Shown: positions 18,769 to 27,829, numbered from the stretch's first letter. The stretch is DNA of 64,000 nt from Vibrionales bacterium SWAT-3 (GCA_000169995.1 AAZW01000002.1:186001-250000), one strand, 5' to 3'. Program-made: numbers and translations. Notes: generated from the letters alone by a model not told the origin.

Positions 18769-19779
18769 ATGGACTTTCGTTCTGATACCGTAACTAAACC
18801 CTCACAAGCAATGCGCGATGTAATGGCAAACGCAGAAGTCGGTGATGATGTATATGGTGACGACCCAACAGTAAATGAACTTGAGCAGTGGGCAGCCAAC
18901 GAAACAGGCTTTGAAGCCGCTATGTTCACCTCTTCAGGCACGCAAGCCAACCTACTCGGCCTAATGGCACACTGTGAACGTGGTGATGAATACCTTTGTG
19001 GCCAACAAGCACATAACTACAAATATGAAGCTGGGGGTGCGGCGGTACTTGGTTCCATTCAACCACAACCGATCGAAAACAATCCAGACGGCACACTAGA
19101 CTTTAAAAAGCTGACAGCTGCGATTAAACCCGATGACAGCCACTTCGCTCGTACTAAACTATTAAGTCTAGAGAACACCATTAATGGCAAAGTACTTCCG
19201 CTGTCTTACTTAGCCGAAGCTCGCGAGTTCGTAAACCAGCACAGCTTACAAATGCACCTAGACGGCGCGCGAGTATACAACGCAGCTGTTGCATTAGATG
19301 TCCACATCAAAGAGATCGCACAATACTTCGACTCAATGACTATCTGCTTGTCGAAAGGTTTAGGCGCTCCGATTGGTTCATTACTACTCGGTAGTAAAGA
19401 GTACATCGCTAAAGCACGTCGACTACGTAAAATGGTCGGTGGTGGTATGCGCCAAGCGGGTATTCTTGCTGCAGCAGGAAAAATGGCGCTGACTGAGAAC
19501 GTTACTCAGCTCAAAGCTGACCACGAAAACGCGAAAAACCTGGCTATTGGCTTGAGTAAATTGGAAGGCTTCTCGGTTAACCCTGACTTTGTTCAAACGA
19601 ATATCGTATTTGCGAAGTTAGACGAGTCAGTGGATATCAACCGTATCGCAGGTGAACTTAGCGAACAAGGTATTACAATGACACCTGGTAACCCTGTACG
19701 TTTTGTCACTCACCGCGATATTAGTGCAGAGGATATTTCTCGATTCTTAAATGAATTACAAAAAGCGCTGACAGTCTAA
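18769..19779 (+). CDS. ltaE: low-specificity L-threonine aldolase
   Basis: 336 residues, the normal family length. It starts MDFRSDTVTKPS, a hallmark of the enzyme, and keeps the PLP-binding Lys in TICLSKGLGAPIGSLL and the substrate-side HLDGARVYNAAV block. The enzyme cleaves L-threonine/L-allo-threonine to glycine and acetaldehyde in the cytoplasm using pyridoxal phosphate. A strong ribosome-binding site (TAGGAGAGAAAC) precedes the ATG. It probably shares a transcript with the upstream Nudix gene and ends at a good terminator. Confidence 0.95.
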   Translation: MDFRSDTVTKPSQAMRDVMANAEVGDDVYGDDPTVNELEQWAANETGFEAAMFTSSGTQANLLGLMAHCERGDEYLCGQQAHNYKYEAGGAAVLGSIQPQPIENNPDGTLDFKKLTAAIKPDDSHFARTKLLSLENTINGKVLPLSYLAEAREFVNQHSLQMHLDGARVYNAAVALDVHIKEIAQYFDSMTICLSKGLGAPIGSLLLGSKEYIAKARRLRKMVGGGMRQAGILAAAGKMALTENVTQLKADHENAKNLAIGLSKLEGFSVNPDFVQTNIVFAKLDESVDINRIAGELSEQGITMTPGNPVRFVTHRDISAEDISRFLNELQKALTV

Positions 19780-19806
19780 TACCATAATCAGCCCTTAACG
19801 AATCGT

Positions 19807-19841
19807 AAAATGCCACGCAATATCGTGTGGCATTTTTTTAC
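19807..19841 (+). terminator. intrinsic terminator after ltaE
   Basis: AAATGCCACGC / GTGTGGCATTTTTTT stem with a seven-T tract. Confidence 0.9.
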
Positions 19842-19858
19842 CATCAGTCAGTTAATAC

Positions 19859-20101
19859 TTATTCAGGTTTAGGTACTACACGCATGTTGTCCATATAGTA
19901 ATCAGGAATAATACGAGGGTAAAATCTATCCTCTAAACACTCATAAAGGAACTCGTCATCATTTCTGTTTTGCGGCGGTAAACCACATACTTTGACTGCG
20001 CGACCATTATTGACATATTCCTGCTTTTGGTTATCAAAAATCTCTTCAACAAAATAGAATTTATTGCCTTTGACTACACCACCATAACTGCGGTCAAACA
20101 T
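19859..20101 (-). CDS. hypothetical protein, possibly 5'-truncated by ISAs1 copy B
   Basis: 80 residues from the ATG at 20101, but the frame stays open upstream into the IS boundary at 20112, and no ribosome-binding site is seen, so the true start has probably been lost. The sequence is soluble and Tyr/Asp-rich (FYFVEEIFDNQKQEYV, YYMDNMRVVPKPE). I do not recognise it. The element beside it has no target duplication, consistent with loss of DNA. Confidence 0.5.
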   Translation of the reverse strand: MFDRSYGGVVKGNKFYFVEEIFDNQKQEYVNNGRAVKVCGLPPQNRNDDEFLYECLEDRFYPRIIPDYYMDNMRVVPKPE

Positions 20102-20111
20102 ACTTTGACTT

Positions 20112-21345
20112 AAGGGCGCGAATATACTTTGTTAATCTGATGTAAAAAGAACTTTTTCCCTGTAATCTTTATTCCATGCGGCTTGGTTCATCTTTCTTGG
20201 TACAGACAAGTTACCCTCTGATTTTCTAAATAGGTTCTGCACAAAGCGACGACAACAAGCCATATTCAACGCTGAATCCCCAGCGTAAATTCGCTGCTCG
20301 TCTTCTTTGAAAATTACGTCCAACGCCCAGTGCTGCTGATTCTCAATATGCCAATGCTTTCTTGTTGCCTTTGAGGCTAACTCTAAAGATAAATGGTCTG
20401 TGCAAATATAGTACGAGGTTTCATAACTTCCTTTCCCTTTGACACTCCTATCTCTTACCACTGCAACAATGCTTTTTACGAGACACCACTTCTGTCTGAG
20501 TGCTTCGCTGAAGGCTGCAGGAAGCACGTAAACCTCACGAACCTCTTTTCTACCATGCCCTTTCTCTTCCGTGATGTATGATTCCTGTTTATCTTCAGGC
20601 AAAGCCCAATAGTCTTGGAATTGCACATCAATTTCTGCTAATAAACTTGGTTGATTCAGTTTAACTTGTACTAGGATATCTCCACCTTTATCAACTACTT
20701 TATTCAGTGTTTCAACCTGACAATGCAGGGCATCAGCAGTTAATAAACATCCTTTGATATCTAAAGCGTCTAGCATGTTTCTTATTGCTAGCAGCTCCAT
20801 ACCTTTGCCGTCACAAGGTTGGTGTGTGAGAGTCAAACCCTCGTCTACATCAAATGCCGAAACCATATAGAGGGGGTGCTGTTGTTTGCTTGCTTTTGCC
20901 CCTTTTAGAACCTTCCCATCAACACTGATTATAGGCTGAGCATGCTTCTCTCTGTGCAAATTGACCCAGCCCACCATAGCTTCCAATAGCGTCTCTGGCA
21001 CAACGGATCTCATGATCGCAGCTATATTATGTCGAGTGGGAAGACCATTTTCGTAGGGGAAATACTCACGTAACCACTCGATATTTCCTTCACCGAAATC
21101 CTTAATCTCTGTCCATTTATTTTGACCACAAATCATGGCTGTTATGACCACGAAAGCGACTTCCATAACAGGATAAACTTGATTGATGTGCGAACGGGTA
21201 TCTTTCACTTTTTTAAGTTGCTCAATGATAATCATGTGCGAATTTCTCATGTTTTTTTACTTCATGATCAGATCGTGATTATCTAAAAAAGTTCCCTGTA
21301 AAATAAATCCATTATTTTCAATGGTTAAAGTTCGATCCCGCCCTT
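20112..21345 (-). mobile_element. ISAs1-family insertion sequence, copy B (1,234 bp, intact)
   Basis: Same ends as copy A (AAGGGCGCGA left, CGCCCTT right). The flanks (TTTGACTT left, CCATTTTG right) do not form a direct repeat, so this copy has taken part in a deletion or recombination after insertion. It marks the border between core genome (left) and mobile DNA (right). Confidence 0.92.
20132..21250 (-). CDS. ISAs1-family transposase
   Basis: 372 residues, full length for the family. It has the N-terminal DDE_Tnp_1-associated domain (MRNSHMIIIEQLKKVKDTRS...) and the catalytic triad: Asp in IISVDGKVLKGA, Asp in LLTADALHCQ and Glu in HWHIENQQHWALD. It is the intact counterpart of the frameshifted copy at 7440-8554 and could mobilise it in trans. 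Confidence 0.95.
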   Translation of the reverse strand: MRNSHMIIIEQLKKVKDTRSHINQVYPVMEVAFVVITAMICGQNKWTEIKDFGEGNIEWLREYFPYENGLPTRHNIAAIMRSVVPETLLEAMVGWVNLHREKHAQPIISVDGKVLKGAKASKQQHPLYMVSAFDVDEGLTLTHQPCDGKGMELLAIRNMLDALDIKGCLLTADALHCQVETLNKVVDKGGDILVQVKLNQPSLLAEIDVQFQDYWALPEDKQESYITEEKGHGRKEVREVYVLPAAFSEALRQKWCLVKSIVAVVRDRSVKGKGSYETSYYICTDHLSLELASKATRKHWHIENQQHWALDVIFKEDEQRIYAGDSALNMACCRRFVQNLFRKSEGNLSVPRKMNQAAWNKDYREKVLFTSD

Positions 21346-21519
21346 CCATTTTGGTGACGATGTAAGTAAATCGGTAAATTCACACCAATATTGTTATTTA
21401 GCAGTTCAGCAATGCCTTGTGTACAAACAACTTTGCCAAGATCAAACGGCACAGCCGTACAAACATAATTTTTTCTTTTGTTTCTTCGTTACCTGATGTA
21501 ACATTTTTAAGGTTCATTT
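21346..21519 (-). pseudogene. broken small gene of mobile-island type
   Basis: Starting at an ATG near 21519 (MNLKNVTSGNEETKEKI...), the frame is correct for about 17 codons and then must shift by one or two bases near the A-rich tract at 21470-21480 to continue as VPFDLGKVVCTQGIAELLNN...IYLHRHQNG, which runs into the ISAs1 border. Proteins with a DLGKVVCTQG / RHQ pattern occur on plasmids and integrative elements next to unknown genes like the two that follow. It is both frameshifted and truncated. Confidence 0.5.
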
Positions 21520-21595
21520 TATTTACCCTTGTATTTAAATTGAATTTGCCTTGATATTTGATACAGCAGATATCAAGGCGCTTTACTTTTAGCGT

Positions 21596-21982
21596 TTAAT
21601 AAACGTCTTCCGTTTTACGAATGTGATTAAACACCTCATACACTTCATCGTAAGAAATGCCATACCCTTCGAGCTTTTCGACACAATCACAAATGTCATT
21701 GGTATAGAAACACTCGTGATTGAATAGCTCACGGCGAATGATCGATTTTTTACCATTCTCTTCGATGTCTTCGGCGATCCCTTCTTGAGCAATAGAATCT
21801 AAACTGGTCATTAATTGCTTGGCATTATCAACAGGGCAAATTAAACCCATACCTAACGACGCATATTTCACGCCCTCTTTTTTTGCTTCATCGAACTGTT
21901 TAGTGGAAAAGGCAAAAAATGCCCCAGCTTCATTAAATGCTTGCGTTTGTTTGTCTTGAATATAGTGAGAGAGATATTTCAT
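21596..21982 (-). CDS. hypothetical protein of plasmid/island type
   Basis: 128 residues, soluble and acidic, starting MKYLSHYIQDKQTQAFNEAG with a good ribosome-binding site (TAAGGAGTAAGTC). It contains FFAFSTKQFDEAKKEGVKYA and a Cys-rich patch (ECFYTNDICDCVEKL). I recall similar uncharacterised proteins from conjugative plasmids and genomic islands, but can assign no function. It lies in line with the neighbouring small genes on the same strand. Confidence 0.7.
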   Translation of the reverse strand: MKYLSHYIQDKQTQAFNEAGAFFAFSTKQFDEAKKEGVKYASLGMGLICPVDNAKQLMTSLDSIAQEGIAEDIEENGKKSIIRRELFNHECFYTNDICDCVEKLEGYGISYDEVYEVFNHIRKTEDVY

Positions 21983-22020
21983 GACTTACTCCTTACGTTA
22001 ATACAAAAATATCCCAGTAA

Positions 22021-22377
22021 TTAAAACGGGCAACGGTGAAACGAAAAGAGGGGTCTCGAAGGGGTTGATAAATCATTCACAATAAAATTGTCAGTTAAGT
22101 TCCCTATTTTAAAGTGGTGCAAGATACTCTTCTCAACCTCAGCCAGAGTGGATGGATAGAACTTAGAATCACGCGAAGTAAATCCTGCGATTTTGAGTTC
22201 AGCTAAGGTAATGTCGCTACACGGCGTAAGAGAAAAGCCGTGCTCTTCTCCCTCTGTACGCTGAGGAATAGGCAGTAAAGAGATATCATTTTTTGGTGAG
22301 CTTTCGTGCCCAGCGGCGAAACGCTGGTCGCTGAGCGTCAATGTAGAGAGAGTTGGGGTTGAGTTTTGTTGTGCCAT
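22021..22377 (-). CDS. hypothetical protein
   Basis: 118 residues from the ATG at 22377, chosen because AAAGGAAACTTGTC precedes it; a longer frame to 22533 runs back through a long hairpin region and is unlikely. The N-terminus is Ser/Thr-rich and probably disordered (NSTPTLSTLTLSD), and the C-terminal half contains SDITLAELKIAGFTSRDS. No family is recognised. Likely part of the same mobile-island segment as its neighbour. Confidence 0.55.
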   Translation of the reverse strand: MAQQNSTPTLSTLTLSDQRFAAGHESSPKNDISLLPIPQRTEGEEHGFSLTPCSDITLAELKIAGFTSRDSKFYPSTLAEVEKSILHHFKIGNLTDNFIVNDLSTPSRPLFSFHRCPF

Positions 22378-22433
22378 GACAAGTTTCCTTTCTGTTTGAG
22401 TATCACTTTTATGGAGCCGCTTGGCTGTCCAGA

Positions 22434-22505
22434 CCTCAAACAGGGTTCTTCTCTGCAGGGGCGCGCAACGTTTATTTACCCTTGCAGAGAAGGTTCTGCT
22501 TGAGG
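22434..22505. repeat. long imperfect inverted repeat
   Basis: Arms of about 27 bases, beginning CCTCAAACAGGGTTCTTCTC (22434 onwards) and mirrored by ...GAGAAGGTTCTGCTTGAGG (to 22505), separated by about 17 bases. In RNA either strand would fold into a long hairpin. It lies upstream of the small gene at 22021-22377, so it could be a leader structure, a terminator for incoming transcription or a recombination site. Confidence 0.6.
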
Positions 22506-22808
22506 ATGGTGAACAGCCTGCGAGCACCATCAAGAGATGCGAGTCGAAAGGAAAATCGGCACATAAGCAAACAAACCCTTACTCGACCTTAATTGAAGCC
22601 AATGAAAGGCAATAAGGAGGTACGACGAAGCGCAGCTACGCAGTAGCGGAGGCGTTGGATGATTGTTTGGGGGCACTTAATGTCATATCGAGCTTGCTTA
22701 ATATCAATGACAGAAGTTATCGCGAGAGGAGTGAAGCGACGGAATGAATCGAGCGAAGGGAGAACACCCAATATTTAAGTTGAATACGTACTTTATAGAT
22801 TGATTGGC
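22506..22808. other. intergenic region, no gene seen
   Basis: About 300 bases with no supportable ORF. A GGAGGTACGACGAAGCGCAG-like stretch with several short GCGAAG/GAGCGAAG repeats is present but I cannot assign it. Confidence 0.4.
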
Positions 22809-23198
22809 GTTAAAAAAAGAACCGTCCGTATTCAATCCTCAAGGGTAAGTGCTCATGACCCGCTTCAATATGCTGTTGCATGGCAGCGATAGCGTAACGC
22901 ATCAATCTGAACGCCATGTGTTATCTGGTCGACTCTGGTGCTCGATTAACGCGTAGACGTACCCTTCCCCCTGAGACGTTGTGAGAGAATAAAGAACATC
23001 CGAATAATAAGGCCGTAAACTTTCTTCTATAAAGCCGCCTGATTCGAGCTTTAAGGTCGTCAAATCACTGATTTCACGCAGCTTAGCAGGTAGGTGAATA
23101 TCCAATAAGTCCTTAGCGGTTTCAGGATGAGTGAGAAACTGCTTAAAGAGCGCATCATGTGGCGTTGGACCTCTGGTTGGTTTCTTTCTAAACATCAA
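22809..23198 (-). pseudogene. Rpn/YhgA-like nuclease/transposase family, frameshifted and truncated
   Basis: The N-terminal 98 residues ([47 protein letters not shown]) are characteristic of the Rpn (recombination-promoting nuclease, PD-(D/E)xK) family. The frame then breaks near 22918, and [27 protein letters not shown] continues in another frame before the family homology stops, about one third into a ~300-residue protein. It is a decayed remnant. Confidence 0.8.
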
Positions 23199-23292
23199 TT
23201 TAGCTCATTTACTCTAAGTAATTTTTGCCCCAAAGTCGCTCAGAGTTAAAACTCTACACATTTTAGAGTGTGTGCGTTTTCCTTATTAATTC

Positions 23293-24640
23293 GGCTCTTC
23301 TCCGCTTAGATGAGCTTGATTTCCGGATAAATGGTAGAGTGAGTTTCTAGGATTGAGGTTTGTCTAATCTTCAATTTAAAGTAATCAGTATCCCTTACTC
23401 CTCGGGCTCTCCGTCTAAGAAGACCTATCGATACATTCCCTGCTTCCACTCGGGCATTCGTCAGCTTATATTTTGCATAGTTGCAGATCCCAACTCTTCT
23501 CTCCCAAAGCGCGTCTGCAAAGTTGATGAGAGATAAGATCCTCGTCTTTTTAGCAAGCTGGCACCACGCATCAAGCGCTGCGATCATCAAGTCAAAATTA
23601 CGTTCATCCCATAAGGCTTGAAGCTGCTCTTTGAGCATATAAATCGTACAAAGAGTCTTATTGCTTTCCAGTAAATCATCTAGCCTATCTGACTGCTTAT
23701 CGCTTAATTTCGGCGCATTTTTGAGGAGTAAAAATAGCGTCCCTTTAAGCATTTTCTTCTCGTCATGTGTTCCTTTCCTAAACGCTTTATTACGCTCTTT
23801 CCTTATCAGAAGAGAGTAGTTCTGCATAACGTGAAACCGGTCAAAAACGATGTCTGCATTCGGAAGAGCGTTTCTCACTGCTGATTGGTAAGATTGCCCC
23901 ATATCCATTGATACCGCTTGGATGCCGTCTCTCGTTTGCGGTGATAATTGTTCAAAAAAGTTGATGAGTACGTTTGAAGTCCGCCCATGGTCAACCCAAA
24001 TAAGTTGTCCTGAAACGAGATCATAAACGACGGTCATATAATCATGGCCTTTAGCCCTGGCGACTTCATCAACGCCAATATGAACAAGGTTGGTCAACTT
24101 CTTAGGCTCTAAAGCAGGCAAGGTAGAGAGAAGGAATGCTTTATCGATATTTTTCACGGTTTCCCAGCGTATGTCTAAATGCTTCGACACTGCGTGGATG
24201 CTCATATAGCGGCACAGTCCACTAATAAAGTGACAGAACCTCTTTGTATAACGACTCCCCTTATCAACAAAATCAGCCTCTTCAATCAACCTTCGGCCGA
24301 GCCTATCCCTTGTCTGAGCCAATTCAATTTCTATAACGCAAGGGCGACCACTGACAGGTAAATCCGACAGGCGACGGTGAACGTAGTGGTCGACGGTGCG
24401 CGGAGCTCCAGTCTCAGGATCAACAACTTTACAGCGTCTATCTCGCTTGCACTTGACGAGTACTGAATGAGAGCTTTCTTCAAGCGTTACAGACTGTACG
24501 GATTGGCCTTTAAAGTTAAATAGAGCGGAAGATAATAACGACAAACTACAACACTGATATATAAGGTGGGAAGCGATTGTAAATCAATGTGTTAGCGGTT
24601 TTATTGTTAGTTTATAGACTCATCTAAGCGGAGAAGAGCC
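23293..24640 (-). mobile_element. ISL3-family insertion sequence (1,348 bp)
   Basis: Perfect terminal inverted repeats GGCTCTTCTCCGCTTAGATGA (left) and its complement (right end at 24640), enclosing one transposase. TTAATTC is present on both sides (23286-23292 and 24641-24647), a target duplication of at least 7 bp; the family makes 8. The element appears complete and fairly recent. Confidence 0.92.
23306..24544 (-). CDS. ISL3-family transposase
   Basis: 412 residues. The DDE blocks are HIGVDEVARAKGHDY (first Asp), VSMDMGQSYQSAV (second Asp, with the following FDRFHVMQ) and the C-terminal SNARVEAGN-like block here as LTNARVEAGNVSIGLLRRRARG (Glu). The N-terminal zinc-binding region is atypical, with few Cys (RRCKVVD). 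Full length for the family; likely functional. Confidence 0.93.
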   Translation of the reverse strand: MSLLSSALFNFKGQSVQSVTLEESSHSVLVKCKRDRRCKVVDPETGAPRTVDHYVHRRLSDLPVSGRPCVIEIELAQTRDRLGRRLIEEADFVDKGSRYTKRFCHFISGLCRYMSIHAVSKHLDIRWETVKNIDKAFLLSTLPALEPKKLTNLVHIGVDEVARAKGHDYMTVVYDLVSGQLIWVDHGRTSNVLINFFEQLSPQTRDGIQAVSMDMGQSYQSAVRNALPNADIVFDRFHVMQNYSLLIRKERNKAFRKGTHDEKKMLKGTLFLLLKNAPKLSDKQSDRLDDLLESNKTLCTIYMLKEQLQALWDERNFDLMIAALDAWCQLAKKTRILSLINFADALWERRVGICNYAKYKLTNARVEAGNVSIGLLRRRARGVRDTDYFKLKIRQTSILETHSTIYPEIKLI

Positions 24641-24891
24641 TTAATTCTAATCCGATGAAAGAGAGTCAGGCCAAGCTTATTTTAGGCGCATGTAGGTTGA
24701 AAATCGTATTGCTCAGAAGCCGCCTGAGTTATACGGAAACTTTCGACAATTTCTGAATTTCATACACTAGTCGTTAAGCAATACGGGCATTAGATTTAGC
24801 GTGAGGATGATTGGCGTTATGATTGGTCATGTACAGCAACGGGATAAGCTCTTCTAATAAGCGTTGTAAAGCAGAGGTACTTCAGTGAAAT
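24641..24891. other. short region without a clear gene
   Basis: About 250 bases. A GGCGTTATG at about 24814 resembles the 3' core site of an integron attC, but no matching 5' half was found, so I do not call it a site. Confidence 0.3.
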
Positions 24892-25236
24892 TTGGAAGAA
24901 AATGAACCATGTTGGTGCGGCTCAAAGAAAAAATATAAACGTTGTCATTTAGGGTGTGATAAACAAGCTCCAGTTGATAAAGGCACGATAATGAAAGAGA
25001 TGAATAGCTTCGATTCAAAAAAACTCTTTAGCGTGACAGAATCGATGAAATCTGAATGTTCAAAGAAAATCATCAAAGCGCATTCAGTATCAAAAAGCTC
25101 CGCCCTAAAATCTATAGCAGCAGATGGACATGTTTATACTACTTGCAAAACAAATCATGATTTCTCTATGTCTAAAAGAGTCCATACCATTGTTTTCTCG
25201 TGGAATATCGTTCTTTATGCCGAGAACTTTTTGTAA
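24892..25236 (+). CDS. SEC-C motif protein, probable integron-cassette gene
   Basis: 114 residues from a TTG codon; an in-frame stop lies just upstream and no ATG is available, so the true start is uncertain. Residues 5-20 carry a SEC-C zinc motif (CWCGSKKKYKRCH), normally at the end of SecA or in small accessory proteins. The remainder (VTESMKSECSKKIIKAHSVSKSS) is basic and Ser-rich. SEC-C proteins are common among Vibrio superintegron cassettes, and the attC-like sequence immediately downstream supports that origin. The C-terminal part may be damaged. Confidence 0.55.
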   Translation: MEENEPCWCGSKKKYKRCHLGCDKQAPVDKGTIMKEMNSFDSKKLFSVTESMKSECSKKIIKAHSVSKSSALKSIAADGHVYTTCKTNHDFSMSKRVHTIVFSWNIVLYAENFL

Positions 25237-25256
25237 AAGAGAGCGTTGAAAAAACA

Positions 25257-25372
25257 TTTTTCTTTATAACAAGCAATTCAAGCAGATTCGCACAGCTTGG
25301 CATTTTGGTGTTCACTTCGTTAGTGATTGTACTCACTTAACTCAGTTTCCAAAACTTCTGGTGTGGAGCACT
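25257..25372 (+). other. partial attC-like (VCR-type) integron recombination site
   Basis: Sequence beginning TAACAAGCAATTCAAGCAGA and continuing GCTTGGCATTTTGG has the layout I recall for the 5' half of Vibrio attC repeats (TAACAA-x-x-x-TTCAAG...GGCATTTT). It lies 20 bases after the SEC-C gene. The expected mirror half ending in a GCGTTA-type core is not found, so the site is truncated or degenerate. From memory of consensus, not an alignment. Confidence 0.45.
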
Positions 25373-25546
25373 AAATATATTATTTGATGTGTGCTAAATT
25401 TTCAGTAAACGTAAAGAAAGAGTAACTTTACATGTAGAAAATCACTACAAAATGGTTTCTTATTAAGTAAGCGCTCCATAAAACCCGCATTCTAATCGCC
25501 TAGCGCGAAGAATAAGATCAAGTCTCCGACCATGAGGAGATTTGAA

Positions 25547-25858
25547 ATGGGAAAACGACACACTAATCAAGAATGGCAAACGCTCATCGAGCAGTCTGAA
25601 TCGAGTTCATTGTCAACGCTTGCATTTTGTAAGCTCAATGAACTCAACCCCTCAACGTTTTATGCTAAGCGCCAGCAACTTAAAAAAGCGAATATCTCTC
25701 AAGGCTTTGTACGGGCAGAGGTCGTCGAAAAGACAACGAAATATCAAGCTCAAATAGCCACCGCTAACATGACACTTATCATCAATGATGTGGAATTGAG
25801 CATTCCTCAAGGCACGCCCGCTGCCTACCTGGCAGAACTCATTGGAGCCTTGTCATGA
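25547..25858 (+). CDS. IS66 TnpA
   Basis: 103 residues from the ATG at 25547, preferred because GAGGAG lies 8 bases upstream (the alternative ATG at 25532 overlaps that site). It is a small DNA-binding accessory protein of the IS66 group (HTNQEWQTLIEQSESSSLST...FYAKRQQLKKA). It overlaps tnpB by 4 bases (ATGA), giving coupled translation. Confidence 0.88.
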   Translation: MGKRHTNQEWQTLIEQSESSSLSTLAFCKLNELNPSTFYAKRQQLKKANISQGFVRAEVVEKTTKYQAQIATANMTLIINDVELSIPQGTPAAYLAELIGALS

Positions 25859-26208
25859 AACATATGCTCAGCGCACCAGAGATTTATCTGTATCGTGAGA
25901 GTGTCGATTTTAGAAAGTCCATCAATGGCCTCGCGGCGATTATTGAAAATGACACCGATTTACCCTTGGGAAGCGGCGCACTGTTCCTGTTCACCAATAA
26001 ACAGCGCGACAAAATCAAAGTGCTGTACTGGGATAAAACTGGCTTTGCGCTTTGGTATAAACGCCTCGAAAAAGCCAAGTATAAATGGCCTACAAAAGAG
26101 AAAAATGAGGTGTTTACCCTGACTCAACTCGAGCTTGATAGACTGCTTTCTGGCTTCACGATTATCGGCCATAAACCCGTTCAAATAAACGATTTTACAA
26201 TGACTTAA
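25855..26208 (+). CDS. tnpB: IS66 TnpB (Orf2)
   Basis: 117 residues, normal length for IS66 Orf2, with the family core IYLYRESVDFRKSINGLAAI and the highly conserved RDKIKVLYWDKTGFALWYKR. Required for transposition in the IS66 family, biochemical role unknown. Start overlaps the tnpA stop. Confidence 0.95.
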   Translation: MKHMLSAPEIYLYRESVDFRKSINGLAAIIENDTDLPLGSGALFLFTNKQRDKIKVLYWDKTGFALWYKRLEKAKYKWPTKEKNEVFTLTQLELDRLLSGFTIIGHKPVQINDFTMT

Positions 26209-26267
26209 TCGATAATAAAGCCTTATCTGCCAAGCGTTAACAGCATGATTTTAGTATAATCAATGCC

Positions 26268-27794
26268 ATGAAAAAGACGCCAGATATCAACCCAGAAAGC
26301 CAAGATATTGCCGAGCTACAAGCGATGGTGAAAGCGCTGATGGCGTCAGAAAACCAATGGAAACAAGAGCGTCAATCTCTGCTTGAGCAACTCAAACTTG
26401 CTTTCGACCGCCAGTTCGCAAAACGCTCGGAGGCGTTAAAGCCTTACGATGAATCTCAAGGTGACCTCTTCAACGAAGTGGAATGTGAAGCCGCTAAGGG
26501 AGAGGTGGTTGAGGTAACAACGACCACAACGAAGAAGCGTGGTAAACGCAAGCCACTTCCAAAGACTTTGCCTCGTGAGGTTATCGAACTCGATTTAGAC
26601 GACCATGAAAAACAGTGTGCATGCTGCCAACATAGTCTGCATAAAATCGGTGAAGACCGCAGTGAGAAACTTGAGTTCTCACCAGCCGTGCTCAAAGTGC
26701 TGGAATATGTTCGTCCTAAGTATGCTTGTCGTCAGTGCGAGCAAACTGAAGACAAAAGCCACATCGTTCAAAAGCCAGCGCCCCAGAGCATCATCCCTAA
26801 AAGCTTCGCGACAGAAAGCTTGCTAGCCAACATCATCCTTGGCAAATATCAATACGCAATGCCACTGTACCGCCAAGAGTCGCTGTTTACTCAGTCGGGT
26901 ATTGAGCTATCGCGAACTACTATGGCAAGGTGGGTTATCCAAGTCAGTGAGAAGTTCAAACCGCTGTATGCGGCCTTGAAAGAGCATCTACTCCAACAAG
27001 TGGTGGTTCAGGCAGATGAAACGCCGCTCAATGTCCTCAAAGAAGATAAACAGTGTTATATGTGGCTCTACTGCTCGGGCGCAGACTCGCCCGACGCTGC
27101 ACAGCCGAATGTAAAGAATATCGCCTTGTACGACTATCAAAACAGTCGCGCGAGGGCATGCCCTGTTGCCTTCTTGGGGGATTACAGTGGTTATCTGCAA
27201 ACCGATGGCTATGGTGCCTATGATGGTCTTCAACAAGTCACCAATGTTGGCTGCTTGGCGCATGCACGGCGTAAGTTCATGGATGCTAAGAAGCTTCAAG
27301 GTAAAGGTAAGTCAGGCAAAGCAGATAAAGCGCTAGCCAAAATCCAGAAGCTCTATGGGATAGAATCGCGCTTAAAAGGTGCGACTGTCGAAACACGAAA
27401 AGCAGAACGTCAACTGCATGCCAAGCCGATACTGGATGAGCTGTACGAGTGGATGACGACTCAACAAGTGCTAGCGTCTAGCCCGTTGGGCAAGGCGATA
27501 AAATACACGCTCGGCCAATGGCCGAAACTTATCCGCTATATCGATGACGGTCATTTATCTATCGATAATAATCGAGCTGAACGCGCAATTAAACCGCTGG
27601 TCATTGGCAGGAAGAACTGGTTGTTCTCGACCACTGCAAATGGCGCTGACGCGAGCGCGATGCTTTACAGCATCGTCGAGACTGCGAAAGCCAACGGCCT
27701 TATCCTCTACGACTACATAGTCAAGCGCATGAAAGAGCTAGCGAAAGCTGAGCCTGATATCGATGCGCTCCTGCCTTGGAACTTCAAACATTAA
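26268..27794 (+). CDS. IS66 TnpC transposase
   Basis: 508 residues. An N-terminal coiled coil (~residues 10-50) is followed by a zinc-binding region (CACCQHSLH ... CRQCEQ) and the DDE domain: VVVQADETPLNVL, YLQTDGYGAYDGL and NNRAERAIKPLVIGRKNWLF with Glu, then a C-terminal LLPWNF. This copy has an uninterrupted frame, unlike the type 2 IS66 copies further right, and could be active. Confidence 0.95.
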   Translation: MKKTPDINPESQDIAELQAMVKALMASENQWKQERQSLLEQLKLAFDRQFAKRSEALKPYDESQGDLFNEVECEAAKGEVVEVTTTTTKKRGKRKPLPKTLPREVIELDLDDHEKQCACCQHSLHKIGEDRSEKLEFSPAVLKVLEYVRPKYACRQCEQTEDKSHIVQKPAPQSIIPKSFATESLLANIILGKYQYAMPLYRQESLFTQSGIELSRTTMARWVIQVSEKFKPLYAALKEHLLQQVVVQADETPLNVLKEDKQCYMWLYCSGADSPDAAQPNVKNIALYDYQNSRARACPVAFLGDYSGYLQTDGYGAYDGLQQVTNVGCLAHARRKFMDAKKLQGKGKSGKADKALAKIQKLYGIESRLKGATVETRKAERQLHAKPILDELYEWMTTQQVLASSPLGKAIKYTLGQWPKLIRYIDDGHLSIDNNRAERAIKPLVIGRKNWLFSTTANGADASAMLYSIVETAKANGLILYDYIVKRMKELAKAEPDIDALLPWNFKH

Positions 27795-27829
27795 CAACAT
27801 CGCCCCGTGGGTTCATGGGGCGCATACAC

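Larger units (their letters stand above)
25467..27827 (+). mobile_element. IS66-family insertion sequence, type 1 (2,361 bp)
   Basis: Left end GTAAGCGCTCCATAAAACCC and right end (other strand) GTATGCGCCCCATGAACCCA match at about 15 of 20 positions. It carries the standard tnpA-tnpB-tnpC trio. No 8-bp target duplication is visible: the left flank is CTTATTAA and the right flank begins ACAAGACG inside an IS256-like transposase remnant. Confidence 0.85.

Noticed and set aside
22378..22533. Upstream extension of the 118-residue hypothetical gene
   Set aside because: The extension is rich in Arg and Ser, crosses the long hairpin, and a good ribosome-binding site marks the internal ATG.
24805..24820. 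GGCGTTATG as a complete attC or attI site
   Set aside because: Only the core bases match; no paired arm could be found.
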